From NCBI RefSeq assembly GCF_029227915.1, contig NC_079882.1:30682001-30746000 (forward strand): 64,000 bases of DNA, written 5' to 3'. A model generated the notes under the pieces. It ran no database searches and had not been told where the DNA came from. It saw only the letters and a list, made by a program, of their open reading frames with translations. The DNA comes from Hydractinia symbiolongicarpus. Lineage: Eukaryota > Cnidaria > Hydrozoa > Anthoathecata > Hydractiniidae. This document shows positions 19,841-34,217 of this stretch, piece by piece; within the stretch, counting starts at the first letter, position 1; every line of letters starts with the position of its first letter. The position numbers and the translations under genes are program-made.

Positions 19841-22650
19841 AAAAGCGATGCAACCTGATAATATCGGAAACATGGCGCTAAATACATGTTGGTACGGATA
19901 TGTGACGCAACCGTTGTAGCTCAAACAAACTGTTAACGTTAGAAAGTCAATGAAATGTAGTTTTTGAAACTGTCTCTATTTCTTCAGAGCACGCTATCGT
20001 CTAGGATTGGTCCCACAGTAAAAAATGGCTTATTTATCTACATTTTTTAATAAAGCGCTACCAAAGCGCCCAGTAGAAATGCTCTGTTCCAGCAATCATT
20101 TCAAATTAAGAAGAACGTTTTTTCTTGGAGTCCAGTTGTCTTATTGATCATATTTCTAGAGTGAAAGTCCAAAATCATTACAATTAAGTCCCACAGTCAA
20201 TCGTTTCATTGTTAAAAGCGATGCAACCTAATAGAGTCAGAAAAATAACGCTAAATACATGTTGGTACGATTATGTGACGAAACAGTTGTAACTCAAACG
20301 GACCGATACCGTTAGAAAGTTAATGAAAAGTAATTTTTGAAACTGTCCCTATTTCTTCAGCGTGCGCTATCGTCTAGGATTGGTCCCACAGTACAAAATG
20401 ACTCATTTTTCTAAATCCTTTAATGAAGCGCTACCACAGCGCCCAGTGTAATCGCTGAAATCCAGCAATCGTGTCAAATTTAGGAGAATGTTATTTCTTG
20501 GAGTCCAATTGTCTCATTCATCACATTCATAATGTCAAAGTTCAAAATCAGTTTAATTAAATCCCAGAGTCAATCGTTTCACTGTTAAAGGCGATGCAAC
20601 CTGGTAATATCTGAAAAATATCGCTAAATACATGTTGGTATGAATATGTGACGCAACCGTTGTACTTCAATCGGACGGATACCGTTAGAAACTCAATGAA
20701 ATGTAGTTTTTGAAACTGTCTCTATATCTTAAGCGCGTGCTAACGGCTAGGATTGGTCCCACAGTAAAAAATGACTTATTTATCTAAATTTTTAAATGAA
20801 GCACTACCACAGCGCCCAGTGTAATCGCTGAGTTCCAGCAACCATGTCAGATTAAAAAGAATGTTATTTCTTGGAGTCCAATTGGCTCATTTATCACATT
20901 TATAAGTTCAAAGTCCATAATCAGTTCAATTAAGTCCCACAGTCAATCGTTTCACTGTTAAAAGCAATGCAACCTGATAATATCAGAAACATGGCGCTAA
21001 ATACATGTTGGTACGGATATGTGACGCAACCGTTGTAGCTCAAACAGACTGATAACGTTAGAAAGTCAATGAAATGTAGTTTTTAAAACTTTCTCTATTT
21101 CTTCAGAGCTCGCAAACGTCTAGGATTGGTCCCACAGTAAAAAATGGCTTATTTATCTAAATTTTTAAATGAAGCACAACCACAGCGCCCAGTGTAATCG
21201 CTGAGTTCCAGCAACCATGTCAGATTAAAAAGAATGTTATTTCTTGGAGTCCAATTGGCTCATTTATCACATTTATAAGTTCAAAGTCCAGAATCAGTTC
21301 AACTAAGTCCCACAGTCAATCGTTTCACTGTTAAAAGCGATGCAACCTGATAATATCAGAAACATGGCGCTAAATACATGTTGGTACAGATATGTGACGC
21401 AACCGTTGTAGCTCAAACAGACTGTTAACGTTAGAAAGTCAATGAAATGTAGTTTTTGAAACTGTCTCTATTTCTTCAGAGCGCGCTAACGTCTAGGATT
21501 GGTCCCACAGTAAAAAATGGCTTATTTATCTACATTTTTTAATAAAGCGCTACCAAAGCGCCCAGTAGAAATGCTCTGTTCCAGCAATCATTTCAAATTA
21601 AGAAGAACGTTTTTTCTTGGAGTCCAGTTGTCTTATTGATCATATTTCTAGAGTGAAAGTCCAAAATCATTACAATTAAGTCCCACAGTCAATCGTTTCA
21701 TTGTTAAAAGCGATGCAACCTAGTAGAGTCAGAAAAATAACGCTAAATACATGTTGGTACGAATATGTGACGAAACAGTTGTAACTCAAACGGACCGATA
21801 CCGTTAGAAAGTTAATGAAAAGTAATTTTTGAAACTGTCTCTATTTCTTCAGCGTGCGCTATCGTCTAGGATTGGTCCCACAGTACAAAATGACTCATTT
21901 TTCTAAATCCTTTAATGAAGCTCTACCACAGCGCCCAGTGTAATCGCTGAAATCCAGCAATCGTGTCAAATTAAGGAGAATGTTATTTCTTGGAGTCCAA
22001 TTGTCTCATTCATCACATTCATAATGTCAAAGTCCAAAATCAGTTCAATTAAATCCCAGAGTCAATCTTTTCACTGTTAAAAGCGATGCAACCTGGTAAT
22101 ATCTGAAAAATATCGCTAAATACATGTTGGTATGAATATGTGACGCAACCGTTGTACTTCAATCGGACGGATACCGTTAGAAACTCAATGAAATGTAGTT
22201 TTTGAAACTGTCTCTATATCTTAAGCGCGTGCTAACGGCTAGGATTGGTCCCACATTAAAAAATGACTTATTTATCTGAATTTTTAAATGAAGCACTACC
22301 ACAGCGCCCAGTGTAATCGCTGAGTTCCAGCAACCATGTCAGATTAAAAAGAATGTTATTTCTTGGAGTCCAATTGGCTCATTTATCACATTTATAAGTT
22401 CAAAGTCCATAATCAGTTCAATTAAGTCCCACATTCAATCGTTTCACTGTTAAAAGCGACGCAACCTGATAATATCAGAAACATGGCGCTAAATACATGT
22501 TGGTACGGATATGTGACGCAACCGTTGTAGCTCAAACAGACTGATAACGTTAGAAAGTCAATGAAATGTAGTTTTTAAAACTTTCTCTATTTCTTCAGAG
22601 CTCGCAAACGTCTAGGATTGGCCCCACAGTAAAAAATGGCTTATTTAACT
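19672..22650. repeat. 4-monomer higher-order repeat, two copies of 1492 bp
   Basis: The variant agcacaaccacagcgcccag occurs at 19681 and 21173, and aactgtc followed by cct or tct at 20341 and 21833. Both spacings are 1492 bp (4 x 373). The junction is a hybrid monomer near 21160, where type-B ggcttatttatct changes to type-A aaatttttaaatgaagc. The left end overlaps the last part of the preceding 6-monomer block. Confidence 0.85.
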
Positions 22651-24003
22651 ACATTTTTTAATAAAGCGCTGCCACAGCGCCCAGTTGAAATGCTCTGTTC
22701 CAGCAATCATTTCAAAATAAGAAGAATGTTATTTCATGGAGTCCAATTGTCTCATTTATCACATTTATAAGTTCAAAGTCCAAAATCAGTTCAATTAAGT
22801 CCCACAGTCAATCGTTTCACTGTTAAAAGCGATGCAACCTGATAATATCAGAAAAATAACGCTAAATACATGTTGGTACGGATATGTGACGCAACCGTTG
22901 TAGCTCAAGCAGACTGATAACGTTAGAAAGTCAATGAAATGTAGTTTTTAAAACTTTCTCTATTTCTTCAGAGTTCGCTAACGTCTAGGATTGGTCCCAC
23001 AGCAAAAAATGGCTTATTTGTCTACATTTTTTAATACAGCGCTACCACAACGCCCAGTGGAAATGCTCTGTTCCAGCAATCATTTCAAATTAAGAAGAAC
23101 GTTTTTTCTTGAAGTCCAGTTGTCTTATTGATCATATTTCTAGGGTCAAAGGACAAAATCACTTCAATTAAGTCCCACAGTCAATCGTTTCATTGTTAAA
23201 AGCGATGCAACCTAGTAGAGTCAGAAAAATAACGCTAAATACATGTTGGTACGAATATGTGACGCAACCGTTGTAACTCAAACGGAGTGATACCGTTACA
23301 AAGTCAATGAAATTTAGTTTTTGAAAATGTCTCTATTTCTTCAGCGCGTGCTAACGGCTAGGATTGGTCCCACAGTAAAAAATGACTTATTTATCTACAT
23401 TTTTTAACAAAGCGCTATCACAGGGCCCTGTGTAATCGCTGAGTTCAAGCAATCATGTGAAATTAAGAAGAATGTTATTTCTTGGTGTCCAATTGTCTCA
23501 TTTATCACATTTATAAGTTCAAAGTCCAAAATCAGTTCAATTAAGTCCCACAGTCAATCGTTTCACTGTTAAATGCGATGCAACCTGGTAATATCAGAAA
23601 CATGGCGCTAAATACATGTTGGTGCGGATATGTGACGCAACCGTTGTAGCTCAAGCAGACTGATAAGGTTAGAAAGTCAATGAAATGCAGTTTTTAAAAC
23701 TTTCTCTATTTCTTCAGAGCTCGCTAACGTCTAGGATTGGTCCCACAGTAAAAAATGGCTTATTTATCTACATTTTTTAATAAAGCGCTACCACAGCGCC
23801 CAGTGGATATGCTCTGTTCCAGCAATCATTTCAAATTAAGAAGAACGTTTTTTCTTGGAGTCCAGTTGTCTTATTGATCATATTTCTAGGGTCAAAGTCC
23901 AAAATCACTTCAATTAATTCCCACAGTCAATTGTTTCATTGTTAAAAGCGATGCAACCTAGTAGAGTCAGAAAAATAACGCTAAGTACATATTGGCACGA
24001 ACA

Positions 24004-26290
24004 TGTGACGCAACCGTTGTAACTCAAACGGAGTGATACCGTTACAAAGTCAATGAAATTTAGTTTTTAAAAATGTCTCTATTTCTTCAGCGCGAGCTAA
24101 CGGCTAGGATTGGTCCCACAGTAAAAAATGACTTATTTATCTACTTTTTTTAACAAAGCGCTATCACAGCGCCCAGTGTATTCGTTGAGTTCAAGCAATC
24201 ATGTCAAATTAAGAAGAATGTTATTTCTTGGAGTCCAATTGTCTCATTTATCACATTTATAAGTTCAAAGTCCAAAATCAGTTTCGTTAAGTCCCACAGT
24301 CAATCGTTTCACTGTTAAATGCAATGCAATCTAGTAATATCGGAAATTTATCGCAAAATACATGTTGGTACGGATATGTGATGCAACCGTTGTAGCTCAA
24401 ACAGACTGTTAACGTTAGAAAGTCAATGAAATGTAGTTTTTGAAACTGTCTCTATTTCTTCAGAGCGCGCTAACGTCTAGGATTGGTCCCACAGTAAAAA
24501 ATGGCTTATTTATCTACATTTTTTAATAAAGCGTTACCAAAGCGCCCAGTAGAAATGCTCTGTTCCAGCAATCATTTCAAATTAAGAAGAACGTTTTTTC
24601 TTGGAGTCCAGTTGTCTTATTGATCATATTTCTAGAGTCAATGTCCAAAATCATTACAATTAAGTCCCACAGTCAATCGTTTCATTGTTAAAAGCGATGC
24701 AACCTAGTAGAGTCAGAAAAATAACGCTAAATACATGTTGGTACGAACATGTGACGAAACAGTTGTAACTGAAACGGACCGATACCGTTAGAAAGTTAAT
24801 GAAAAGTAATTTTTGAAACTGTCTCTATTTCTTCAGCGTGCGCTATCGTCTAGGATTGGTCCCACAGTACAAAATGACTTATTTATCTAAATTTTTTAAT
24901 GAAGCGCTACTGCAGCGCCCAGTGTAATCGCTGAATTCCAGCAATCGTGTCAAATTAAGGAGAATGTTATTTCTTGCAGTCCAATTGTCTCATTCATCAC
25001 ATTTATAAGGTCAAACTCCAAAATCAGTTCAATTAAGTCCCAGAGTCAATCGTTTCACTGTTAAAAGCGATGCAACCTGGTAATATCAGAAACATATCGC
25101 TAATTACATGTTGGTACGAATATGTGACGCAACCGTTGTAACTCAAACGGAGTGATACCGTTACAAAGTCAATGAAATTTAGTTTTTAAAAATGTCTCTA
25201 TTTCTTCAGCGCGAGCTAACGGCTAGGATTGGTCCCACAGTAAAAAATGACTTATTTATCTACTTTTTTTAACAAAGCGCTATCACAGCGCCCAGTGTAT
25301 TCGTTGAGTTCAAGCAATCATGTCAAATTAAGAAGAATGTTATTTCTTGGAGTCCAATTGTCTCATTTATCACATTCATAAGTTCAAAGTCCAAAATCAG
25401 TTTCGTTAAGTCCCACAGTCAATCGTTTCACTGTTAAATGCAATGCAATCTAGTAATATCGGAAATTTATCGCAAAATACATGTTGGTACGGATATGTGA
25501 TGCAACCGTTGTAGCTCAAACAGACTGTTAACGTTAGAAAGTCAATGAAATGTAGTTTTTGAAACTGTCTCTATTTCTTCAGAGCGCGCTAACGTCTAGG
25601 ATTGGTCCCACAGTAAAAAATGGCTTATTTATCTACATTTTTTAATAAAGCGTTACCAAAGCGCCCAGTAGAAATGCTCTGTTCCAGCAATCATTTCAAA
25701 TTAAGAAGAACGTTTTTTCTTGGAGTCCAGTTGTCTTATTGATCATATTTCTAGAGTCAATGTCCAAAATCATTACAATTAAGTCCCACAGTCAATCGTT
25801 TCATTGTTAAAAGCGATGCAACCTAGTAGAGTCAGAAAAATAACGCTAAATACATGTTGGTACGAACATGTGACGAAACAGTTGTAACTGAAACGGACCG
25901 ATACCGTTAGAAAGTTAATGAAAAGTAATTTTTGAAACTGTCTCTATTTCTTCAGCGTGCGCTATCGTCTAGGATTGGTCCCACAGTACAAAATGACTTA
26001 TTTATCTAAATTTTTTAATGAAGCGCTACTGCAGCGCCCAGTGTAATCGCTGAATTCCAGCAATCGTGTCAAATTAAGGAGAATGTTATTTCTTGCAGTC
26101 CAATTGTCTCATTCATCACATTTATAAGGTCAAACTCCAAAATCAGTTCAATTAAGTCCCAGAGTCAATCGTTTCACTGTTAAAAGCGATGCAACCTGGT
26201 AATATCAGAAACATATCGCTAATTACATGTTGGTACGAATATGTGACGCAACCGTTGTAACTCAAACGGAGTGATACCGTTACAAAGTCA
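24004..26290. repeat. 3-monomer higher-order repeat, two copies of 1119 bp
   Basis: The sequence tagtttttaaaaatgtctct lies at 24061 and 25180 (1119 bp apart). Diagnostic variants shared by both copies include ctacttttttta, the gtttcgttaagtccc form, aatgcaatctagtaatatcg and gttgtaactgaaacgg. Confidence 0.9.
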
Positions 26291-26559
26291 ATGAAATTTA
26301 GTTTTTGAAAATGTCTCTATTTTCTCAGCGCGAGCTAACGGCTAGGATTAGTCCCACAGTAAAAAATGACTTATTTATCTACATTTTTTAACAAAGCGCT
26401 ATCACAACGCCCAGTGTAATCGTTGAGTTCAAGCAATCATGTCAAATTAAGAAGAATGTTGTATCTTGGAGTCCAATTGTCTCATTTATCACATTTATAA
26501 GTTTAAAGTCAAAAATCAATTCCGTTAAGTCCCACAGTCAATCGTTTCACTGTTAAATG

Positions 26560-29400
26560 CGATGCAACCTAGTAGAGTCAGAAAAATAACGCTAAATACA
26601 TGTTGGTACGAATATGTGACGCAGCAGTTGTAACTCAAACGGACCGATACTGTTGGAAAGTCAATGAAATGTAATTTTTGAAACTGTCTCTATTTCTTCA
26701 GCGTGCGCTATCGTCTAGGATTGGTACCACAGTAAAAAATGGCTTATTTATCTACATTTTTTAATAAAAAACTACCGCAGCGCCCAGTGGAAATGCTCTG
26801 ATCCAGCAATCATTTCAACTTAATAAGAACGTTTTTTCTTGGAGTCCTGTTGTCGTATTGATCATATTTCTAGGGCCAAAGTCCAAAATCGTTTCAATCA
26901 AGTCCTACAGTCAACCGTTTCATTGTTAAAAGCGATGCAACCTAGTAGAGTCAGAAAAATAACGCAAAATACATGTTGTACGAATATGTGACGCAACAGT
27001 TGTAAGTCAAACGGACCGATACCGTTAGAAAGTCAATGAAAAGTAATTTTTGAAACTGTCTCTATTTCTTCAGCGTGCGCTATCGTCTAGGATTGGTCCC
27101 ACAGTACAAAATGACTTATTTATCTAAATTTTTTAATGAAGCGCTACTGCAGCGCCCAGCGTAATTGCTGAATTCCAGAAATAGTGTCAAATTAAAGAGA
27201 ATGTTTTTTCTTGCAGTCCAATTTTCTCATTCATCACATTTATAATGTTAAACTCCAAAATCAGTTTAATTAAGTCCCAGAGTCAATCGTTTCACTGGTA
27301 AAAGCGATGCAACCTGGTAATATCTGAAACATATCGCTAAATACATGTTGGTACGAATATGTGAAGCAACCGTTGTACTTCAAGCGGACGGATACCGTTA
27401 GAAACTCAATGAAATGTAGTTTTTGAAACTGTCGTTATATCTTCAGCGCGTGCTAACGGCTAGGATTCGTCCCACAGTAAAAAAATGACTTATTTATCTA
27501 AATTTTTAATGAAGCGCTGCCGCAGCGCCCGGTGTAATCGCTGAATTCCAGCAATCGTGTCAAATTAAGGAGAATGTTATTTCTTGGATTCCAATTGTCT
27601 CATTCATCACATTTATAATGTCAAAGTCCAAAATCAGTTCAATTAAGTCCCACAGTCAATCGTTTCACTGTTAAATGCGATGCAACCTGGAAATATCGGA
27701 AATTTATCGCAAAATACATGTTGGTACGGATATGTGACGCAACCGTTGTAACTCAAACGGACCGATACTGTTGGAAAGTCAATGAAATGTAATTTTTGAA
27801 GCTGTCTCTATTTCTTCAGCGTGCGCTATCGTCTAGGATTGGTACCACAGTAAAAAATGGCTTATTTATCTACATTTTTTAACAAAGAACTACCGCAGCG
27901 CCCAGTGGAAATGCTCTGATCCAGCAATCATTTCAACTTAATAAGAACGTTTTTTCTTGGAGTCCTGTTGTCGTATTGATCATATTTCTAGGGCCAAAGT
28001 CCAAAATCATTTCAATCAAGTCCTACAGTCAACCGTTTCATTGTTAAAAGCGATGCAACCTAGTAGAGTCAGAAAAATAACGCAAAATACATGTTGGTAC
28101 GAATATGTGACGCAACAGTTGTAACTCAAACGGACCGATACCGTTAGAAAGTCAATGAAAAGTAATTTTTGAAACTGTCTCTATTTCTTCAGCGTGCGCT
28201 ATCGTCTAGGATTGGTCCCACAGTACAAAATGACTTATTTATCTAAATTTTTTAATGAAGCGCTACTGCAGCGCCCAGCGTAATTGCTGAATTCCAGAAA
28301 TCGTGTCAAATTAAAGAGAATGTTTTTTCTTGCAGTCCAATTGTCTCATTCATCACATTTATAATGTTAAACTCCAAAATCAGTTTAATTAAGTCCCAGA
28401 GTCAATCGTTTCACTGTTAAAAGCGATGCAACCTGGTAATATCTGAAACATATCGCTAAATACATGTTGGTACGAATATGTGAAGCAACCGTTGTACTTC
28501 AAGCGGACGGATACCGTTAGAAACTCAATGAAATGTAGTTTTTGAAACTGTCGTTATATCTTCAGCGCGTGCTAACGGCTAGGATTCGTCCCACAGTAAA
28601 AAAATGACTTATTTATCTAAATTTTTAATGAAGCGCTGCCGCAGCGCCCGGTGTAATCGCTGAATTCCAGCAATCGTGTCAAATTAAGGAGAATGTTATT
28701 TCTTGGATTCCAATTGTCTCATTCATCACATTTATAATGTCAAAGTCCAAAATCAGTTCAATTAAGTCCCACAGTCAATCGTTTCACTGTTAAATGCGAT
28801 GCAACCTGGAAATATCGGAAATTTATCGCAAAATACATGTTGGTACGGATATGTGACGCAACCGTTGTAACTCAAACGGACCGATACTGTTGGAAAGTCA
28901 ATGAAATGTAATTTTTGAAGCTGTCTCTATTTCTTCAGCGTGCGCTATCGTCTAGGATTGGTACCACAGTAAAAAATGGCTTATTTATCTACATTTTTTA
29001 ACAAAGAACTACCGCAGCGCCCAGTGGAAATGCTCTGATCCAGCAATCATTTCAACTTAATAAGAACGTTTTTTCTTGGAGTCCTGTTGTCGTATTGATC
29101 ATATTTCTAGGGCCAAAGTCCAAAATCATTTCAATCAAGTCCTACAGTCAACCGTTTCATTGTTAAAAGCGATGCAACCTAGTAGAGTCAGAAAAATAAC
29201 GCAAAATACATGTTGGTACGAATATGTGACGCAACAGTTGTAACTCAAACGGACCGATACCGTTAGAAAGTCAATGAAAAGTAATTTTTGAAACTGTCTC
29301 TATTTCTTCAGCGTGCGCTATCGTCTAGGATTGGTCCCACAGTACAAAATGACTTATTTATCTAAATTTTTTAATGAAGCACTACCGCAGTGGAAATGCT
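26560..29400. repeat. 3-monomer higher-order repeat, about 2.5 copies of 1118 bp
   Basis: The diagnostic gatactgttggaaagtcaa lies at 26646, 27764 and 28883, giving spacings of 1118 and 1119 bp. The third copy breaks off near 29380, where the short gcactaccgcagtggaaatg join appears. Related units recur at about 32.1-33.9 kb (gatact at 32604 and 33722) and 47.7-49.5 kb. Confidence 0.9.
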
Positions 29401-29789
29401 CTGATCCAGCAATCATTTCAACTTAATAAGAACGTTTTTTCTTGGAGTCCTGTTGTCGTATTGATCATATTTCTAGGGCCAAAGTCCAAAATCATTTCAA
29501 TCAAGTCCTACAGTCAACCGTTTCATTGTTAAAAGCGATGCAACCTAGCAGAGTCAGAAAAATAACGCAAAATACATGTTGTACGAATATGTGACGCAAC
29601 AGTTGTAACTCAAACGGACCGATACCGTTAGAAAGTCAATGAAAAGTAATTTTTGAAACTGTCTCTATTTCTTCAGAGCTCGCTAACGTCTAGGATTGGT
29701 CCCACAGTAAAAAATGGCTTATTTATCTACATTTTTTAATAAAGCGCTACCACAGCGCCCAGTGGATATGCTCTGTTCCAGCAATCATT

Positions 29790-32030
29790 TCAAATTAAGA
29801 AGAACGTTTTTTCTTGGAGTCCAGTTGTCTTATTGATCATATTTCTAGGGTCAAAGTCCAAAATCACTTCAATTAATTCCCACAGTCAATTGTTTCATTG
29901 TTAAAAGCGATGCAACCTAGTAGAGTCAGAAAAATAACGCTAAGTACATATTGGCACGAACATGTGACGCAACCGTTGTAACTCAAACGGAGTGATACCG
30001 TTACAAAGTCAATGAAATTTAGTTTTTGAAAATGTCTCTATTTTTTCAGCGCGAGCTAACGGCTAGGATTGGTCCCACAGTAAAAAATGACTTATTTATC
30101 TACTTTTTTTAACAAAGCGCTATCACAGCGCCCAGTGTATTCGTTGAGTTCAAGCAATCATGTCAAATTAAGAAGAATGTTATTTCTTGGAGTCCAATTG
30201 TCTCATTTATCACATTTATAAGTTCAAAGTCCAAAATCAGTTTCGTTAAGTCCCACAGTCAATCGTTTTACTGTTAAATGCAATGCAATCTAGTAATATC
30301 GGAAATTTATCGCAAAATACATGTTGGTACGGATATGTGATGCAACCGTTGTAGCTCAAACAGACTGTTAACGTTAGAAAGTCAATGAAATGTAGTGTTT
30401 GAAACTGTCTCTATTTCTTCAGAGCGCGCTAACGTCTAGGATTGGTCCCACAGTAAAAAATGGCTTATTTATCTACATTTTTTAATAAAGCGTTACCAAA
30501 GCGCCCAGTAGAAATGCTCTGTTCCAGCAATCATTTCAAATTAAGAAGAACGTTTTTTCTTGGAGTCCAGTTGTCTTATTGATCATATTTCTAGAGTCAA
30601 TGTCCAAAATCATTACAATTAAGTCCCACAGTCAATCGTTTCACTGTTAAATGCGATGCAACCTAGTAGAGTCAGAAAAATAACGCTAAATACATGTTGG
30701 TACGAATATGTGACGCAACAGTTGTAACTCAAACGGACCGATACTGTTGGAAAGTCAATGAAATGTAATTTTTGAAACTGTCTCTATTTCTTCAGCGTGC
30801 GCTATCGTCTAGGATTGGTACCACAGTAAAAAATGGCTTATTTATCTACATTTTTTAATAAAAAGCTACCGCAGCGCCCAGTGGAAATGCTCTGATCCAG
30901 CAATCATTTCAAATTAAGAAGAACGTTTTTTCTTGGAGTCCAGTTGTCTTATTGATCATATTTCTAGGGTCAAAGTCCAAAATCACTTCAATTAATTCCC
31001 ACAGTCAATTGTTTCATTGTTAAAAGCGATGCAACCTAGTAGAGTCAGAAAAATAACGCTAAGTACATATTGGCACGAACATGTGACGCAACCGTTGTAA
31101 CTCAAACGGAGTGATACCGTTACAAAGTCAATGAAATTTAGTTTTTGAAAATGTCTCTATTTTTTCAGCGCGAGCTAACGGCTAGGATTGGTCCCACAGT
31201 AAAAAATGACTTATTTATCTACTTTTTTTAACAAAGCGCTATCACAGCGCCCAGTGTATTCGTTGAGTTCAAGCAATCATGTCAAATTAAGAAGAATGTT
31301 ATTTCTTGGAGTCCAATTGTCTCATTTATCACATTTATAAGTTCAAAGTCCAAAATCAGTTTCGTTAAGTCCCACAGTCAATCGTTTTACTGTTAAATGC
31401 AATGCAATCTAGTAATATCGGAAATTTATCGCAAAATACATGTTGGTACGGATATGTGATGCAACCGTTGTAGCTCAAACAGACTGTTAACGTTAGAAAG
31501 TCAATGAAATGTAGTGTTTGAAACTGTCTCTATTTCTTCAGAGCGCGCTAACGTCTAGGATTGGTCCCACAGTAAAAAATGGCTTATTTATCTACATTTT
31601 TTAATAAAGCGTTACCAAAGCGCCCAGTAGAAATGCTCTGTTCCAGCAATCATTTCAAATTAAGAAGAACGTTTTTTCTTGGAGTCCAGTTGTCTTATTG
31701 ATCATATTTCTAGAGTCAATGTCCAAAATCATTACAATTAAGTCCCACAGTCAATCGTTTCACTGTTAAATGCGATGCAACCTAGTAGAGTCAGAAAAAT
31801 AACGCTAAATACATGTTGGTACGAATATGTGACGCAACAGTTGTAACTCAAACGGACCGATACTGTTGGAAAGTCAATGAAATGTAATTTTTGAAACTGT
31901 CTCTATTTCTTCAGCGTGCGCTATCGTCTAGGATTGGTACCACAGTAAAAAATGGCTTATTTATCTACATTTTTTAATAAAAAGCTACCGCAGCGCCCAG
32001 TGGAAATGCTCTGATCCAGCAATCATTTCA
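29790..32030. repeat. 3-monomer higher-order repeat, two copies of about 1119 bp
   Basis: The variant run atcacttcaattaattccc, aagtacatattggcacg and the gtagtgtttgaaactg form occur in both copies, 1119 bp apart. The copies meet near 30908, inside a type-B monomer where tcaacttaataag has become tcaaattaagaag. Confidence 0.85.
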
Positions 32031-32049
32031 ACTTAATAAGAACGTTTTT

Positions 32050-33850
32050 TCTTGGAGTCCTGTTGTCGTATTGATCACATTTATAAGGTCAAACTCCAAA
32101 ATCAGTTCAATTAAGTCCCAGAGTCAATCGTTTCACTGTTAAAAGCGATGCAACCTGGTAATATCAGAAACATATCGCTAATTACATGTTGGTACGAATA
32201 TGTGACGCAACCGTTGTAACTCAAACGGAGTGATACCGTTACAAAGTCAATGAAATTTAGTTTTTGAAAATGTCTCTATTTTCTCAGCGCGAGCTAACGG
32301 CTAGGATTAGTCCCACAGTAAAAAATGACTTATTTATCTACATTTTTTAACAAAGCGCTATCACAACGCCCAGTGTAATCGTTGAGTTCAAGCAATCATG
32401 TCAAATTAAGAAGAATGTTATATCTTGGAGTCCAATTGTCTCATTTATCACATTTATAAGTTTAAAGTCCAAAATCAGTTCCGTTAAGTCCCACAGTCAA
32501 TCGTTTCACTGTTAAATGCGATGCAACCTAGTAGCGTCAGAAAAATAACGCTAAATACATGTTGGTACGAATATGTGACGCAACAGTTGTAACTCAAACG
32601 GACCGATACTGTTGGAAAGTCAATGAAATGTAATTTTTGAAACTGTCTCTATTTCTTCAGCGTGCGCTATCGTCTAGGATTGGTACCACAGTAAAAAATG
32701 GCTTATTTATCTACATTTTTTAATAAAGAACTACCGCAGCGCCCAGTGGAAATGCTCTGATCCAGCAATCATTTCAACTTAATAAGAACGTTTTTTCTTG
32801 GAGTCCTGTTGTCGTATTGATCATATTTCTAGGGCCAAAGTCCAAAATCATTTCAATCAAGTCCTACAGTCAACCGTTTCATTGTTAAAAGCGATGCAAC
32901 CTAGTAGAGTCAGAAAAATAACGCAAAATACATGTTGTACGAATATGTGACGCAACAGTTGTAACTCAAACGGACCGATACCGTTAGAAAGTCAATGAAA
33001 AGTAATTTTTGAAACTGTCTCTATTTCTTCAGCGTGCGCTATCGTCTAGGATTGGTCCCACAGTACAAAATGACTTATTTATCTAAATTTTTTAATGAAG
33101 CGCTACTGCAGCGCCCAGCGTAATTGCTGAATTCCAGAAATCGTGTCAAATTAAAGAGAATGTTTTTTCTTGCAGTCCAATTGTCTCATTCATCACATTT
33201 ATAATGTTAAACTCCAAAATCAGTTTAATTAAGTCCCAGAGTCAATCGTTTCACTGTTAAAAGCGATGCAACCTGGTAATATCTGAAACATATCGCTAAA
33301 TACATGTTGGTACGAATATGTGAAGCAACCGTTGTACTTCAAGCGGACGGATACCGTTAGAAACTCAATGAAATGTAGTTTTTGAAACTGTCGTTATATC
33401 TTCAGCGCGTGCTAACGGCTAGGATTCGTCGCACAGTAAAAAATGACTTATTTATCTAAATTTTTAATGAAGCGCTGCCGCAGCGCCCGGTGTAATCGCT
33501 GAATTCCAGCAATCGTGTCAAATTAAGGAGAGTGTTATTTCTTGGATTCCAATTGTCTCATTCATCACATTTATAATGTCAAAGTCCAAAATCAGTTCAA
33601 TTAAGTCCCACAGTCAATCGTTTCACTGTTAAATGCGATGCAACCTGGAAATATCGGAAATTTATCGCAAAATACATGTTGGTACGGATATGTGACGCAA
33701 CCGTTGTAACTCAAACGGACCGATACTGTTGGAAAGTCAATGAAATGTAATTTTTGAAGCTGTCTCTATTTCTTCAGCGTGCGCTATCGTCTAGGATTGG
33801 TACCACAGTAAAAAATGGCTTATTTATCTACATTTTTTAATAAAGAACTA
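32050..33850. repeat. Higher-order block with distant copy at 47.7-49.5 kb
   Basis: This stretch carries ctaattacatgttggtacg, then gttatatcttggag (32417), the gatactgttgg pair (32604 and 33722) and the cgttatatcttcagcg variant. The same order recurs at 47690-49480, about 15.63 kb away; for example gttatatcttggag is at 48045. It also resembles the 26-29 kb block, so three dispersed copies exist in the window. Confidence 0.75.
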
Positions 33851-34217
33851 CCGCAGCGCCCAGTGGAAATGCTCTGATCCAGCAATCATTTCAACTTAAT
33901 AAGAACGTTTTTTCTTGGAGTCCTGTTGTCGTATTGATCACATTTCTAGGGCCAAAGTCCAAAATCATTTCAATCAAGTCCTACAGTCAATCGTTTCATT
34001 GTTAAAAGCGATTCAACCTAGTAGAGTCAGAAAAATAACGCAAAATACATGTTGGTACGAATATGTGACGCAACAGTTGTAACTCAAACGGACCGATACC
34101 GTTAGAAAGTCAATGAAAAGTAATTTTTGAAACTGTCTCTATTTCTTCAGCGTGCGCTATCGTCCAGGATTGGTCCCACAGTACAAAATGACTTATTTAG
34201 CTAAATTTTTTAATGAA

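Noticed and set aside
24282-24300. CENP-B-box-like sequence tttcgttaagtccc
   Set aside because: It matches only the TTCG part and lacks the required A and CGGG core positions. It occurs only in one monomer subtype.
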